DNA of 64,000 nt from an uncultured Clostridia bacterium (GCA_947307255.1 CAMZIO010000001.1:62001-126000), one strand, 5' to 3'; counted from the stretch's first letter, positions 8,619 through 17,525 are shown. Numbers and translations are program-made. The notes: generated by a model not told the origin, from the letters alone.

Positions 8619-10271
8619 ATGAAGACACAGTGGTTTCACATTGAGGATATCGACCGTCAGCGCGGGCTGGTGGATGCCGCGGCGGAGATCCTGCGCCGCG
8701 GCGGTCTTCTGGCGATCCCGACCGAGACGGTGTACGGTCTCGGCGCGGACGGGCTGAACGAAGCGGCCGTGCGCCGCATCTTTGAGGCGAAGGGCCGCCC
8801 GCAGGACAATCCGCTGATCCTGCACGTGCCGGATGCGTCGTGGCTGGCGCGGTACTGTACGGAGATCCCGCCGGCGGCTTACCGCCTGGCGGAGCGATTC
8901 TGGCCCGGCCCGCTGACGATGATCCTGAAACGGCGCGATATCGTACCGCTGCGCACGACCGGTGGGCTGGATACCGTCGGTATGCGCTGCCCGGATCACC
9001 CGATTACCCGCGCCATTATCGAGCGTGCGGGCGTGCCGGTCGCGGCACCCAGCGCCAACACCTCCGGACGCCCAAGCTGCACCACCGCCGCGCACGTGCG
9101 CGAGGATATGGACGGGAAAATCGACGGCATCGTGGACGGCGGAGACTGCCGGGTGGGCGTGGAGTCTACGATCATCGACCTGACCGTTTCGCCGCCGAGG
9201 TTGCTGCGCCCGGGCGGATTGGCGCTGGAGGAAGTGCGCGCCGTGCTGGGTGAGGTGGCAGTCGACCCGGCGGTTACGCGGCAGATGGACGCAGACGAGG
9301 CGCCGCGCGCGCCGGGTATGAAATACCGCCACTACGCGCCCAAGGCGCCGGTTACGGTGGTTGCGGGTACGCCAGGACAAAGCGCACGGTATCTGCTTCG
9401 CCATGCCGGGGAGAAGGCGGGTGTGATCGTGTTTGACGAGTTTGCCCCGTTGTTTTCCACGCAGGTGGTGCGTACGCTGGGCGGTATGAACGATCCGGGT
9501 GCGCAGGCGCACCGCGTATTTGACGCGCTGCGCGCCTTTGACCGGACCGACGTAACGGAAATATGGGCGCAGTGCCCGGACAGTAAAGGGCTTGGCCTTG
9601 CCGTTGAAAACCGGTTGAAGAAGGCGGCCGGCTTTCGGGTGGCGGACGCGCGGGACGGGACGGTTTTCCTGGGATTCACCGGCGGAACCGGCGCGGGCAA
9701 GACCAGCGCGCTGCGCGCGCTGGAGCGAATGGGCGCGTACGTCGTCGATTGCGACGCGGTGTACCACGAGATGCTGTCGCAGGACGGGCCGCTGCGGCGG
9801 GAGATCGCCGCAGCGTTCGCGGGAGCCTTTGCATCGGACGGCACGTTGGACCGGCAGAAGCTGGGGGAACTCGTCTTTAGTGATGCGCGGCAGCTCGAAC
9901 GGCTGGATCGCCTGGTGCGCGCCCACGTGCCGCGCGAATCGGTACGCCGGGCGATGGACGCCGGCGCAGAGCTGGTCGGCCTGGACGCGATCAAGCTGAT
10001 CGAAAGCGGCCTCGGCGCGCTGTGCGACGCGACGGTCGCCGTCCTCGCACCGGAGGAACTGCGGGTGCGCCGTATTATGGCGCGTGACGGCATCACGGAG
10101 TCGTATGCCCGCGCCAGGGTGCGTTCCCAGCAGGACGAGACGTTTTTCCGCACGCAGTGCAGCTACGTGTTCGTCAACGACTATACAGACCTCGAGGAAG
10201 CGCAGGCAGCAGCCGATGCTTTTTTAAGAGATATTATCAAACAATTGAAGGAGGACAAACGAAATGTCTGA
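8619..10271 (+). CDS. Fused threonylcarbamoyl-AMP synthase (Sua5) and dephospho-CoA kinase (CoaE)
   Basis: 550-residue two-enzyme fusion. Residues about 18-205 are the YrdC domain, with IPTETVYGLG (33-42), KGRPQDNPL (58-66) and APSANTSGRPS (143-153); residues about 235-340 are the Sua5 C-terminal domain, beginning MKYRHYAPKAP. This part would make threonylcarbamoyl-AMP for t6A modification of ANN-decoding tRNAs. Residues 347-550 form a complete dephospho-CoA kinase: P-loop GFTGGTGAGKTS (352-363), DCDAVYHE, IKLIESGL and a lid RIMARDGITESYARAR. That reaction is the last step of CoA synthesis. No stop or frameshift separates the parts. The ATG at 8619 is preferred (GGAAGAG 8 bp upstream) over a GTG at 8610. 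The 3' end overlaps the aminopeptidase start by 8 bp. Confidence 0.9.
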   Translation: MKTQWFHIEDIDRQRGLVDAAAEILRRGGLLAIPTETVYGLGADGLNEAAVRRIFEAKGRPQDNPLILHVPDASWLARYCTEIPPAAYRLAERFWPGPLTMILKRRDIVPLRTTGGLDTVGMRCPDHPITRAIIERAGVPVAAPSANTSGRPSCTTAAHVREDMDGKIDGIVDGGDCRVGVESTIIDLTVSPPRLLRPGGLALEEVRAVLGEVAVDPAVTRQMDADEAPRAPGMKYRHYAPKAPVTVVAGTPGQSARYLLRHAGEKAGVIVFDEFAPLFSTQVVRTLGGMNDPGAQAHRVFDALRAFDRTDVTEIWAQCPDSKGLGLAVENRLKKAAGFRVADARDGTVFLGFTGGTGAGKTSALRALERMGAYVVDCDAVYHEMLSQDGPLRREIAAAFAGAFASDGTLDRQKLGELVFSDARQLERLDRLVRAHVPRESVRRAMDAGAELVGLDAIKLIESGLGALCDATVAVLAPEELRVRRIMARDGITESYARARVRSQQDETFFRTQCSYVFVNDYTDLEEAQAAADAFLRDIIKQLKEDKRNV

Positions 10272-11661
10272 AAAGAAAAACGAATGGAGCGAGAAGCTGC
10301 TCTATGCACCCAAAAACGGTTATGACCGCCTGAGCGCGGCGGACGCCGAGGCGATGGAGGCCTATTGCGAGGACTATAAGAAGTTCCTCGACAACGGCAA
10401 GACCGAGCGGCTGTGCGTGGATTATTGCGTGGCGCTGGCCGAGGCGCGCGGATTCAAGGCTTATCAGCCGGGCATGAAGCTCAAGGCCGGGGACAAGGTC
10501 TACCAGAATAACCGCGGCAAGGGCATCATGCTCGCCGTCATCGGCACGGACGACCTCAGCCACGGCGCCAACATCGGCGCAGCGCATACCGACTCGCCCC
10601 GCCTGGACCTCAAGCCCCGCCCCGTGTATGAGGAGGCTGAGATGGCCTATCTCAAGACCCATCATTACGGCGGTATCCGCAAGTATCAGTGGGTAACCAT
10701 CCCGCTGGAGCTGCACGGTGTGGCGATGCTCTCCGACGGCAGCAGCGTGGCGGTACATATCGGCGACAAGGAGGGCGACCCCCAGTTTATTATCAACGAC
10801 CTGCTGCCCCACCTGGGCCGCGAGCAGGGCAAAAAGCCGCTCAACGAGGCGATTCCCAGCGAGAGCCTGAACCTGCTGATCGGCTCCAAGCCGCTGGCGG
10901 GTGAGGAGTGCAGCGACCGCTTCAAACTCGGCGTTTTGAAGCTGCTCAACGAACGCTACGGCATCGTGGAGGAGGATCTGATTTCCGCGGAGCTGGAGGT
11001 CGTACCCGCGGGCAAGGCGCGCGACATCGGCCTTGACCGCAGCTTTATCGCCGCTTACGGCCACGACGACCGTGTCTGCGCCTATGCGGAGCTGGCTGCC
11101 ATCTTCGCCGTGAAAAAGCCGCGCAAGACCGCCGTTTGCATCTTTGCCGACAAGGAAGAGATCGGCTCCGAGGGCGTCAGCGGTATGCAGTCCCAGGTGT
11201 TTGAGTGGTTTATGGGCGATCTGTGCAAGGGCCAGGGCGTGGATCTGCGCGACTGTTTTGCCAACTCCTTCTGCCTCAGCGCAGACGTAACCGCGGCGTA
11301 CGATCCCAACTTTGCCGACGTGTACGATAAGCGCAATTCTGCGTTCATCAACTACGGCGTGGGCCTGTGCAAGTACACGGGCGCCGGCGGCAAGGGCGGT
11401 GCCAGCGACGCCAGCGCCGAGGTCGTCGGCAAGCTGCGCAAGCTGCTCAACGACAACGAAGTGTTCTGGCAGATGGCCGAGATGGGCAAGACCGACGCCG
11501 GCGGCGGCGGTACGGTGGCGAAGTTCATGGCTGCGCGCAACATCGACACCATTGACGCGGGCGTGCCCGTACTGAGTATGCACGCGCCCTATGAAACGGT
11601 TGCAAAGCTGGATTGCTATATGACCTACAAGTGCATGAAGGCGGTATTTGAAAACGCGTAA
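10264..11661 (+). CDS. M18 family aminopeptidase
   Basis: 465-residue zinc aminopeptidase of family M18, cytoplasmic, trimming N-terminal residues from peptides in large oligomeric assemblies. Metal-ligand regions are visible: IGAAHTDSPRLDLKP, CIFADKEEIGSEG, and PVLSMHAPYETVAK near the C-terminus. HYGGIRKYQW and GGKGGASDASAEV are also characteristic. Length agrees with bacterial M18 members (430-470). The start has AAGGAGG 9 bp upstream, inside the end of the preceding gene, with an 8-bp overlap. It is the last gene of the ddl operon and is closed by a strong terminator. Its link with neighbours is probably just shared housekeeping expression. Confidence 0.93.
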   Translation: MSEKKNEWSEKLLYAPKNGYDRLSAADAEAMEAYCEDYKKFLDNGKTERLCVDYCVALAEARGFKAYQPGMKLKAGDKVYQNNRGKGIMLAVIGTDDLSHGANIGAAHTDSPRLDLKPRPVYEEAEMAYLKTHHYGGIRKYQWVTIPLELHGVAMLSDGSSVAVHIGDKEGDPQFIINDLLPHLGREQGKKPLNEAIPSESLNLLIGSKPLAGEECSDRFKLGVLKLLNERYGIVEEDLISAELEVVPAGKARDIGLDRSFIAAYGHDDRVCAYAELAAIFAVKKPRKTAVCIFADKEEIGSEGVSGMQSQVFEWFMGDLCKGQGVDLRDCFANSFCLSADVTAAYDPNFADVYDKRNSAFINYGVGLCKYTGAGGKGGASDASAEVVGKLRKLLNDNEVFWQMAEMGKTDAGGGGTVAKFMAARNIDTIDAGVPVLSMHAPYETVAKLDCYMTYKCMKAVFENA

Positions 11662-11670
11662 AGAATCGCA

Positions 11671-11707
11671 AAAAGTGCCTGTCCCGACGAGGGGCAGGCA
11701 CTTTTTT
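11671..11707 (+). terminator. Rho-independent terminator of the ddl operon
   Basis: AAAAGTGCCTG (11671-11681) pairs with CAGGCACTTTT (11695-11705), with an additional CCC/GGG inner helix, followed by further T residues. Confidence 0.92.
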
Positions 11708-11770
11708 GGTATGCTTTCCCCGTTTTAACAGATACTAACAGATATTAACAAAAACGCAGGGAGGTCTGTT

Positions 11771-12529
11771 ATGACGGAGGAAACCAAAGCCGGTGAAGCG
11801 TGCGCCGGACGGGAGGAGCACGCCGATGAGCTGATCAGCCCCATCGTGGATCTGGGTTCGACCGTGCTGCGCACGGCGCGCGCAACGATCCACTGCCTGA
11901 CCATCGTTGGCCAGGTGGAGGGACATATGCTTCTGCCGCCGAACAGCAAGGCGACCAAATACGAGCACGTTTTGCCCCTGCTGGCGAGACTGGAGGCGAG
12001 CGAGGAGATCGAGGGCGTGCTGTTTCTGCTCAACACCATGGGTGGCGACGTGGAGGCGGGGCTTGCCATTGCGGAGCTGATCGCAGGTATGAGCAAGCCG
12101 ACGGTATCGCTGGTGCTGGGCGGCGGACACTCAATCGGCGTACCGCTGGCGGTGGCCAGCAAATGCACGATGATTGCAGCGAGCGCATCCATGACGATCC
12201 ATCCGGTGCGTATGAGTGGTACGATGATCGCCGCGCCGCAGACCTATCACTATTTCAGCCGCCTGCAAAACCGCATCGTGCGCTTCGTGATACGCCATTC
12301 GCACATAACGGAGGAGCGTTTCCTCTCGCTGATGATGAGCGCGAAGGATATGGCGGCGGACGTGGGCAGCGTGATCTACGGAGAGGAAGCCGTGGCGTGC
12401 GGGCTGATCGACCGGATCGGAAGCCTGTCGGACGCGCTCGACTGCCTGCAGGATCAGATCGAGCGGAACAAACGGACAAAGCTGCCCGGCGGCGATGCGC
12501 AGGCAGACGAACCGGGGCGCGCGACTTAG
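11771..12529 (+). CDS. ClpP-like serine protease, TepA (translocation-enhancing protein) family
   Basis: 252-residue ClpP/crotonase-fold protein. LLNTMGGDVEAGLAIAELI and LVLGGGHSIGVPLAVA (nucleophile serine in GGHSIG), with TIHPVRMSG holding the putative catalytic histidine, match the TepA/YmfB group rather than housekeeping ClpP, which has MASMGA-type motifs. The group is described as influencing protein export, but its real substrates are poorly known. The N-terminal 30 residues are acidic and variable. The start has GGGAGG 6 bp upstream. The gene stands alone between two terminators; the downstream hairpin uses the last codons of this gene as its 5' arm. Confidence 0.85.
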   Translation: MTEETKAGEACAGREEHADELISPIVDLGSTVLRTARATIHCLTIVGQVEGHMLLPPNSKATKYEHVLPLLARLEASEEIEGVLFLLNTMGGDVEAGLAIAELIAGMSKPTVSLVLGGGHSIGVPLAVASKCTMIAASASMTIHPVRMSGTMIAAPQTYHYFSRLQNRIVRFVIRHSHITEERFLSLMMSAKDMAADVGSVIYGEEAVACGLIDRIGSLSDALDCLQDQIERNKRTKLPGGDAQADEPGRAT

Positions 12530-12545
12530 CGCGCCCCGGTGTTTT
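12511..12545 (+). terminator. Rho-independent terminator overlapping the end of tepA-like gene
   Basis: A perfect 12-bp stem (ACCGGGGCGCGC at 12511-12522 with 12529-12540) and 6-nt loop followed by GTTTT. The stop codon lies in the loop/3' arm. Confidence 0.85.
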
Positions 12546-12595
12546 GCGCCGCGGAAATGCCGACGATGAAAAATGCGATGCAGACGGCAAATCGC

Positions 12596-12624
12596 TTGCC
12601 CGGCGGAAAACCGTGTGGTATAAT
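12596..12624 (+). promoter_or_regulatory. Promoter for the small membrane protein/lipoprotein pair
   Basis: TTGCCC (12596-12601) and a consensus TATAAT (12619-12624) with 17-bp spacing, 50 bp upstream of the ATG at 12675. Confidence 0.7.
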
Positions 12625-12674
12625 CCTCTGGAATCGAAGGCCGGAACGAAGCCAAATTGCGGAGGGATACGACG

Positions 12675-13019
12675 ATGCGAACGGTCGAGGAAATGACGGA
12701 ACGCGAGCTGCTGGAGGAGCTGATCGTGCAAAAGCGGCGGGAGCAGACCGCCCGCCGGATCAAGGGCGGCGTCTGCGTGCTGCTGCTGGCGGTGCTGACG
12801 GTGGCGCTGCTGCGCTATCTGCCGCCCGTGATCGCGTATTTTCAGCAGCTGCGCGAAACGGTGGAACAGGTGCAGGAGAATTTGCAGCAGCTGCGCAACG
12901 CGGCGGACGGTATTACGGAAACGGTGGGCGGATTGCGCGACGCCGGACAGGAAACGCTGCAGGACGCGGTGGAGCGGCTCAACGAGCTTTTGGGCCGTTT
13001 GCCGGGCATTTTCCGCTGA
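12675..13019 (+). CDS. Small single-pass membrane protein with coiled coil, unknown function
   Basis: 114 residues, not recognised as a named family. A charged N-terminus (MRTVEEMTERELLEELIVQK) is followed by one hydrophobic segment of about 22 residues (VCVLLLAVLTVALL region, about 31-52). A C-terminal amphipathic helical stretch then has a heptad-like pattern (LRETVEQVQENLQQLR). The ATG at 12675 has GGAGGG 8 bp upstream; a TTG at 12657 in the same frame has no ribosome binding site. It follows a consensus promoter and precedes a lipoprotein gene by 71 bp, so the two may be co-transcribed. The layout suggests a membrane-anchored helical protein, possibly with an oligomeric extra- or intracellular part. 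Confidence 0.7.
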   Translation: MRTVEEMTERELLEELIVQKRREQTARRIKGGVCVLLLAVLTVALLRYLPPVIAYFQQLRETVEQVQENLQQLRNAADGITETVGGLRDAGQETLQDAVERLNELLGRLPGIFR

Positions 13020-13090
13020 AGCAGGGCGTGTGGCTTACCGGCGTCTGCAGGAACGGAGGACGGCGGATAAGCGGAGAGAAAGGGAAACTT

Positions 13091-14383
13091 ATGAAACCGA
13101 TGAAAAAGAAAACCGTATTATGGCTCCTGCTCATTGCCGGGATGTTGCTTGCGTTCGCCGCCTGCGGTACGAGGCAGACGGGCAAGCCGGCGGAGGATCC
13201 CGTGTTTACCCGGGACGGACTGAAGCTGACCATTCCCGCCGAGTATGCCGATCTTCTGGTTGTTGCGACGCCGGAGTACGATGCAGAGGGCGACGGATAT
13301 GTTCTGTTCAGAGTCAGCGAGAAAGCGTCTATGGAGGCGGCGAAGGCGCTGGACGCGGAGGAGAATCTCGGCGCAGGCGAGCTGTTTTCGATTATCCGCC
13401 GCAGCGAAAAGGAAGCGCACGAGATGCTCTGCTACGATCTGTCGGGCGTGGAAATGATCGGCAGGGACACGGCGGAGCAGTATTACTTTGTCTGCCGTCC
13501 TACGGATGTGCGCTTTGTGCGGCTTGAGAATATCGAGGAAGGGACGAAGCAGTGGGAAGCGCTGAACGCATGGGCGGATTCCGTGCCGCGTCGCTTCGTT
13601 GAAGAGAACGCCGGCCTTACAGCCCAGACGCGGGGCAACAGCCTGTTGGAGATGTATCTGAACCGGATCGCCTATCTGCCCGAGACGAACTATACCCTTT
13701 CCACGGCGGCCTTCGGCCCGCTCGACGGCGATGGCTTTGACGCCTCTGCCTATGTGGAGAAGTTGCTCGACGGCGTGACGTACGAGGCGGTCGATCAAAA
13801 AGCGCCCGACGGGGAGTGCACGGTTCTGGAGCTGAGCGAGGATTTTATCCGGTTTGATTTCTTCCTTACCGACGGCGGCGAGAGCTATATCCGCCAGGTG
13901 TGGAACGACAACCGGAACGAGCAGTTTTATAAGGCGAGCGGTGTCGACGGTGCGGTCAGAACCGGCGAGGTGGTGCGCGACTGGTTCGACGAATTGGCCG
14001 CTTTTACCGCGCAGAAGTGGGAGCAAACAGCTGACGATCTGGTGGGCAGATGGGTGGAACAGTCTGCCCGACGCGGCGTGATCGAAATCACGAAGGGAGA
14101 GCGAGCGGGTGAGTACCGTGTAGAGGTCAGCCGTCCCACCGGCGACCATCAAAAAGCGGTTTGGACGATGAACGCAAAAGCGCCCGATCTCTCGGAGGGA
14201 CGCATCGCCTATACCGATGCCAGGATGACGATACGCACCTATGCCTCCGAAGCTGCATTTACCGAAGAGGTGAAGTATGAAAATGGCATCGGCTCGTTCT
14301 GCCTTGCCGGCGATAACGAAATCATATGGCAGGACGATCAGGACGTCGCAATGGACACCTGCGTGTTTGTCAGAGCGGATTGA
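13091..14383 (+). CDS. Predicted lipoprotein of unknown function
   Basis: 430 residues. The N-terminus is a lipoprotein signal: MKPMKKK, a hydrophobic core LWLLLIAGMLLAF, then AACG with the acceptor cysteine. Expected location is the outer face of the membrane. The mature part begins KPAEDPVFTRDGLKLTIPAE and contains two similar-looking halves rich in acidic and aromatic residues; I do not recognise a catalytic motif. The opening DGLKLTIP resembles small ligand/sensor lipoproteins in Clostridia that lack assigned functions. The frame is open far upstream (from 12539), but the signal peptide and ribosome binding site AAGGGA fix the start at 13091. It ends at a clear terminator. Confidence 0.8.
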   Translation: MKPMKKKTVLWLLLIAGMLLAFAACGTRQTGKPAEDPVFTRDGLKLTIPAEYADLLVVATPEYDAEGDGYVLFRVSEKASMEAAKALDAEENLGAGELFSIIRRSEKEAHEMLCYDLSGVEMIGRDTAEQYYFVCRPTDVRFVRLENIEEGTKQWEALNAWADSVPRRFVEENAGLTAQTRGNSLLEMYLNRIAYLPETNYTLSTAAFGPLDGDGFDASAYVEKLLDGVTYEAVDQKAPDGECTVLELSEDFIRFDFFLTDGGESYIRQVWNDNRNEQFYKASGVDGAVRTGEVVRDWFDELAAFTAQKWEQTADDLVGRWVEQSARRGVIEITKGERAGEYRVEVSRPTGDHQKAVWTMNAKAPDLSEGRIAYTDARMTIRTYASEAAFTEEVKYENGIGSFCLAGDNEIIWQDDQDVAMDTCVFVRAD

Positions 14384-14406
14384 GCGGACAGCGGCGCGGC
14401 AGCTTT

Positions 14407-14432
14407 AAAGGGCGGAAGATCCCGCCCTTTTT
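14407..14432 (+). terminator. Rho-independent terminator after the lipoprotein gene
   Basis: AAAGGGCGG (14407-14415) pairs with CCGCCCTTT (14422-14430), loop AAGATC, followed by more T residues. Confidence 0.85.
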
Positions 14433-14471
14433 ACGCGGGCGGACGGAGCGGGAGGAGTCCCGTACCGGGGT

Positions 14472-14500
14472 TTGACAAGCAGGCGCGTATCGGATAGAAT
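14472..14500 (+). promoter_or_regulatory. Promoter for the MoxR/VWA pair
   Basis: Consensus TTGACA (14472-14477) and TAGAAT (14495-14500) with 17-bp spacing, 30 bp upstream of the ATPase start. Confidence 0.8.
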
Positions 14501-14529
14501 AATACAAAATTGTCAGCGGAGGGAAAAAC

Positions 14530-15342
14530 ATGACCAACACGTTTCAGGGGACCGGGAATTACGTCGCCTCACAGGAGCTGCTCGGCGCAGTCAATATCGC
14601 CGTGGCGCTGCAAAAGCCGTTGCTGATCAAGGGTGAGCCGGGCACCGGCAAGACCATGCTGGCGCAGGCGGTGGCGGAGGCGCTGGGCAAAGATCTGATC
14701 GTCTGGAGCGTTAAATCCACCACCAAGGCGCAGGACGGGCTTTACGTCTACGACGTGGTGCAGCGACTGTACGACAGCCAATTTGGCTCCGCCGGGGTGG
14801 ACGACGTCGCCAAATACATCAAGCTCGGCAAGCTGGGGGAGGCGTTTTCCGCGCCGGAGCAGGTCGTGCTGTTGATCGATGAGGTGGACAAGGCGGATCT
14901 GGAATTTCCCAACGACCTTCTGTGGGAGCTGGACAAGATGGAGTTCTATATTCCCGAAACCAAGGAGACGGTTACGGCGAAGCAGCGCCCCATCGTCATC
15001 ATCACCTCCAATGCGGAAAAGGAGCTGCCGGACGCCTTTTTGCGCCGCTGCATCTTTCATTATATCGCCTTCCCCGATCCGGCGCAGATGGAAAAAATCA
15101 TCCGCGTTCACTTTGAGAATCTGGACGAGACCCTGCTGGAGCAGGCGATGAAGGCGTTTTATTTCCTGCGTGCCATAGACGGTATTGAGAAAAAACCGTC
15201 CACGTCCGAGCTGGTGGATTGGATTCGCGCGCTGCAGCTCGGCGGGGTTGACCCGGAACGTATTGTAAAGGAAATTCCCTTTGCGGGTGTTTTGCTAAAA
15301 AAGGACAAGGATATCGCGGCGATGCAGCGGCGCCTGCGCTGA
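14530..15342 (+). CDS. MoxR-type AAA+ ATPase
   Basis: 270-residue AAA+ ATPase. Walker A is KGEPGTGKTMLAQAV, Walker B is VLLIDEVDKAD, and sensor 1 is IVIITSNAEKELPDAFLRRC. It belongs to the MoxR-like group that usually works with a VWA-domain partner to insert cofactors or remodel a client protein; the partner is the next gene, 9 bp downstream. The client cannot be inferred because no metallo-enzyme gene lies nearby. The ribosome binding site GGAGGG is 7 bp from the ATG, and a consensus promoter precedes it. Confidence 0.9.
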   Translation: MTNTFQGTGNYVASQELLGAVNIAVALQKPLLIKGEPGTGKTMLAQAVAEALGKDLIVWSVKSTTKAQDGLYVYDVVQRLYDSQFGSAGVDDVAKYIKLGKLGEAFSAPEQVVLLIDEVDKADLEFPNDLLWELDKMEFYIPETKETVTAKQRPIVIITSNAEKELPDAFLRRCIFHYIAFPDPAQMEKIIRVHFENLDETLLEQAMKAFYFLRAIDGIEKKPSTSELVDWIRALQLGGVDPERIVKEIPFAGVLLKKDKDIAAMQRRLR

Positions 15343-15351
15343 GGGGCGGCT

Positions 15352-16548
15352 ATGTTTACCGACTTTTTCTATCTGCTGCGCGTGCACGGCTTCGGCGTTT
15401 CGCTGAATGAATGGATGACGCTGCTGGAGGCGCTGGCGCTGAACCTGCACGAAACGTCGCTGACGGGGTTTTATCAGCTCTGCCGTGCGGTGCTGGTCAA
15501 AAGCGAGGCGGATTACGACAAGTTCGACAAGGTTTTTCTGGAGTATTTCGACGGCGTGCCCTACGAGGACGAGCTGCCCGACGAGCTGATGGACTGGCTC
15601 AACAACCCGCAGCGGGCGCTGGAGGAGCTGCGCACCTTTTTGCGCACGCAGGGCTACGAGGAAAAGAGCGTCGAGGAGATTCTCAAAATGTTCGAGGAGC
15701 GGCTGCGCGAGCAGAAGGAGGAGCACAACGGCGGCTCGTACTGGATCGGCACGGGCGGCTATTCCAACTTCGGCAACAGCGGCCACACCCAGCAGGGTAT
15801 CCGCGTCGGCGGACAGAGTCGCTATCGCCGCGCCTTTCAGGTGGCGGGGCAGCGGCGTTTCCGTGATTTCCGCAAGGACAATACGCTGGATATCCGCCAG
15901 TTTCAAATGGCGTTTCGCACGCTTCGCCAGTTCTCCGATCAGAGCCTGGGCGAGCGGACGGAATTTGACGTGGACGGTACGATTCGCGACACCTGCGACC
16001 GTGCCGGGACGCTGCAGGTGCGCTATAAGCGTCCGCGGCGCAATACCGTGAAGGTGCTGATGCTGATGGACTCCGGCGGTTCGATGGACTACTATTCCCG
16101 CCTGTGCTCCCAGCTGTTCCAGGCGGTGCAGCACGCAAACCAGTTTAAGGAGCTGCACGTTTACTATTTTCACAACTGCATTTACTCTTCGGTATTCACC
16201 GACCCGCGGATGTACCGCGATCACGCGGTGCCGACGGAATGGGTGCTGAAGAATTTCGGCAGCGAGTACAAGGTCATCCTGGTCGGTGATGCGCTGATGG
16301 ATCTGTACGAGCTGATGGGCAAGCGCTGGGACTGGCCGGACGGCAAGAACAGCCTGTCTGGCATGGACTGGCTCAAGCGGTTTAAGGAGCAGTACCCGCA
16401 TCTCGTGTGGCTCATCCCGGAGAGCGAGCCGAGTTGGGGCCCCTACTGGGGGCAGAGCTACGGGGAGATCCGCCGCGTGGTGGATATGTATCCGCTGAGC
16501 GTGGAAGGGCTGGAGAGCGCGATGAAAAAACTGCTCAAAAGCAGATAA
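15352..16548 (+). CDS. VWA-domain protein (CoxE-like), partner of the MoxR ATPase
   Basis: 398 residues. The N-terminal half (MFTDFFYLLRVHGFGVSLNEW onward) is the region typical of VWA proteins paired with MoxR ATPases. The C-terminal half is a von Willebrand A domain with the metal-ion-dependent adhesion site VLMLMDSGGSMDYYS (DxGxS form) and VILVGDALMD. A Gly/Ser/Asn-rich linker (YWIGTGGYSNFGNSGH, about residues 126-146) separates them. MoxR/VWA pairs are thought to act as chaperones that activate enzymes. The 9-bp spacing from the ATPase indicates one transcript. No signal peptide is visible, so it is cytoplasmic. Confidence 0.85.
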   Translation: MFTDFFYLLRVHGFGVSLNEWMTLLEALALNLHETSLTGFYQLCRAVLVKSEADYDKFDKVFLEYFDGVPYEDELPDELMDWLNNPQRALEELRTFLRTQGYEEKSVEEILKMFEERLREQKEEHNGGSYWIGTGGYSNFGNSGHTQQGIRVGGQSRYRRAFQVAGQRRFRDFRKDNTLDIRQFQMAFRTLRQFSDQSLGERTEFDVDGTIRDTCDRAGTLQVRYKRPRRNTVKVLMLMDSGGSMDYYSRLCSQLFQAVQHANQFKELHVYYFHNCIYSSVFTDPRMYRDHAVPTEWVLKNFGSEYKVILVGDALMDLYELMGKRWDWPDGKNSLSGMDWLKRFKEQYPHLVWLIPESEPSWGPYWGQSYGEIRRVVDMYPLSVEGLESAMKKLLKSR

Positions 16549-16596
16549 CCGAAGAAAAGAGCGGCGGCAGGCCGCAGGAGAGAGAAGGGGACCGAT

Positions 16597-17484
16597 TTGA
16601 AACGATCATTCAGCGGCTATTTGAACGCGATTGCCTCCGGCGCCTTTTACGGTGCGATCCCGGTGGTTACGCTGTTCATTTCGCGCAGCGGCAGGATACC
16701 CAGTACCTTCAGCGTGATGGTGCGGATGCTCATCGCCACGATGCTGCTGCTGCCCGTCGCCCTGCCCAGATGGAAAAAGGCTGCGCTGAGCAGGGGATTC
16801 GTGTTTCGGGTTTTTGTGGCCTCCGCGCTGATGACGGCGACCTGCATCCTGCTCTACACGGCGTATCGCTATATCCCGGCGGGCGTGTCCGGCGCCCTGC
16901 ACTATACCTATCCGCTGCTCGTGATGTGCCTGAACGTGGCGCTGTTTCACCTGCGCGTGGATCGGCGTGTGATTCTGGCGATGGTGCTCTCCGTGCTCGG
17001 TGTGGCGCTGCTGTGCGACCGTGCCGTGCTGGGCGCGGAGGCGCTGCCGGGGGTCGGCGCGGCGCTGCTCTCGGCGCTGGTGTTCAGCGGGTATCTGATC
17101 TGGGTCGAGCGGCAGAAGCTCGGCGGGGGAGACTCCCTGCTGTTCACCACGCTGCTGAGCCTGTTTGAAACGGCGCTGTTCGCCGTGTTCAATCTGTGCT
17201 CCGGCCAGTTTTTCGTCTCCGTCGATGCGCATATTCTGGGCGTGCTGGCGCTGGGCAGCGTTTTTTCCGTGCTGGCGATTTCCACGCAGATGCTTGCCGT
17301 GCGCCAGGCCGGATCGGTGATTACCTCGATCCTCAGCACGCTTGAGCCGATCGTCTGCGCGCTCGGCAGCGCGCTGGTGCTGCGCGAGGCGATCAGCGCG
17401 CGCACGGTGCTGGGCACGGCGCTGGTGCTTGCTGCGGTGATCCTCGTTACGCTGCAGGGCAGCCGGCAGACGGCGGAAAAATAA
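16597..17484 (+). CDS. EamA/DMT-family transporter
   Basis: 295 residues with about ten hydrophobic segments in two EamA repeats. The first repeat contains LLYTAYRYIPAGVSGALHYTYPL, the second LAISTQMLAVRQAGSVITSILSTLEPI, which is the usual pattern of drug/metabolite transporters that export amino acids or other small molecules. Substrate unknown. The start is TTG, chosen because AGAAGGGG lies 6 bp upstream and MKRSFSGYLNAIASG fits a cytoplasmic N-terminus before the first membrane helix. It lies 48 bp after the VWA gene, possibly by read-through. No clear terminator follows. Confidence 0.85.
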   Translation: MKRSFSGYLNAIASGAFYGAIPVVTLFISRSGRIPSTFSVMVRMLIATMLLLPVALPRWKKAALSRGFVFRVFVASALMTATCILLYTAYRYIPAGVSGALHYTYPLLVMCLNVALFHLRVDRRVILAMVLSVLGVALLCDRAVLGAEALPGVGAALLSALVFSGYLIWVERQKLGGGDSLLFTTLLSLFETALFAVFNLCSGQFFVSVDAHILGVLALGSVFSVLAISTQMLAVRQAGSVITSILSTLEPIVCALGSALVLREAISARTVLGTALVLAAVILVTLQGSRQTAEK

Positions 17485-17496
17485 ACCACGGGTTTA

Positions 17497-17525
17497 TTGA
17501 CAACGCGGCGCGGATATGATACACT
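17497..17525 (+). promoter_or_regulatory. Promoter for the 40-aa open reading frame / XRE-MFS unit
   Basis: Consensus TTGACA (17497-17502), 17-bp spacer, TACACT (17520-17525) preceded by an extended -10 TGA. It lies 12 bp after the EamA stop codon and 45 bp before the small ATG at 17571. Confidence 0.8.

Noticed and set aside
539..11583. Long minus-strand frames (for example 539-2080, 2901-4085, 4124-5746, 8487-9926, 10237-11583) opposite the ddl operon
   Set aside because: They are antisense shadows of GC-rich genes, with repetitive low-complexity composition, no ribosome binding sites and no family resemblance.
11725..11760. Short repeats AACAGATA near 11.73 kb as possible CRISPR or operator
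   Set aside because: Only two or three imperfect 7-8 bp copies without spacers; no CRISPR array or cas genes in the window.
12539..13090. N-terminal extension of the lipoprotein frame (614 aa in total)
   Set aside because: The signal peptide at 13091 fixes the start, and the extension overlaps a separate membrane-protein gene in another frame.
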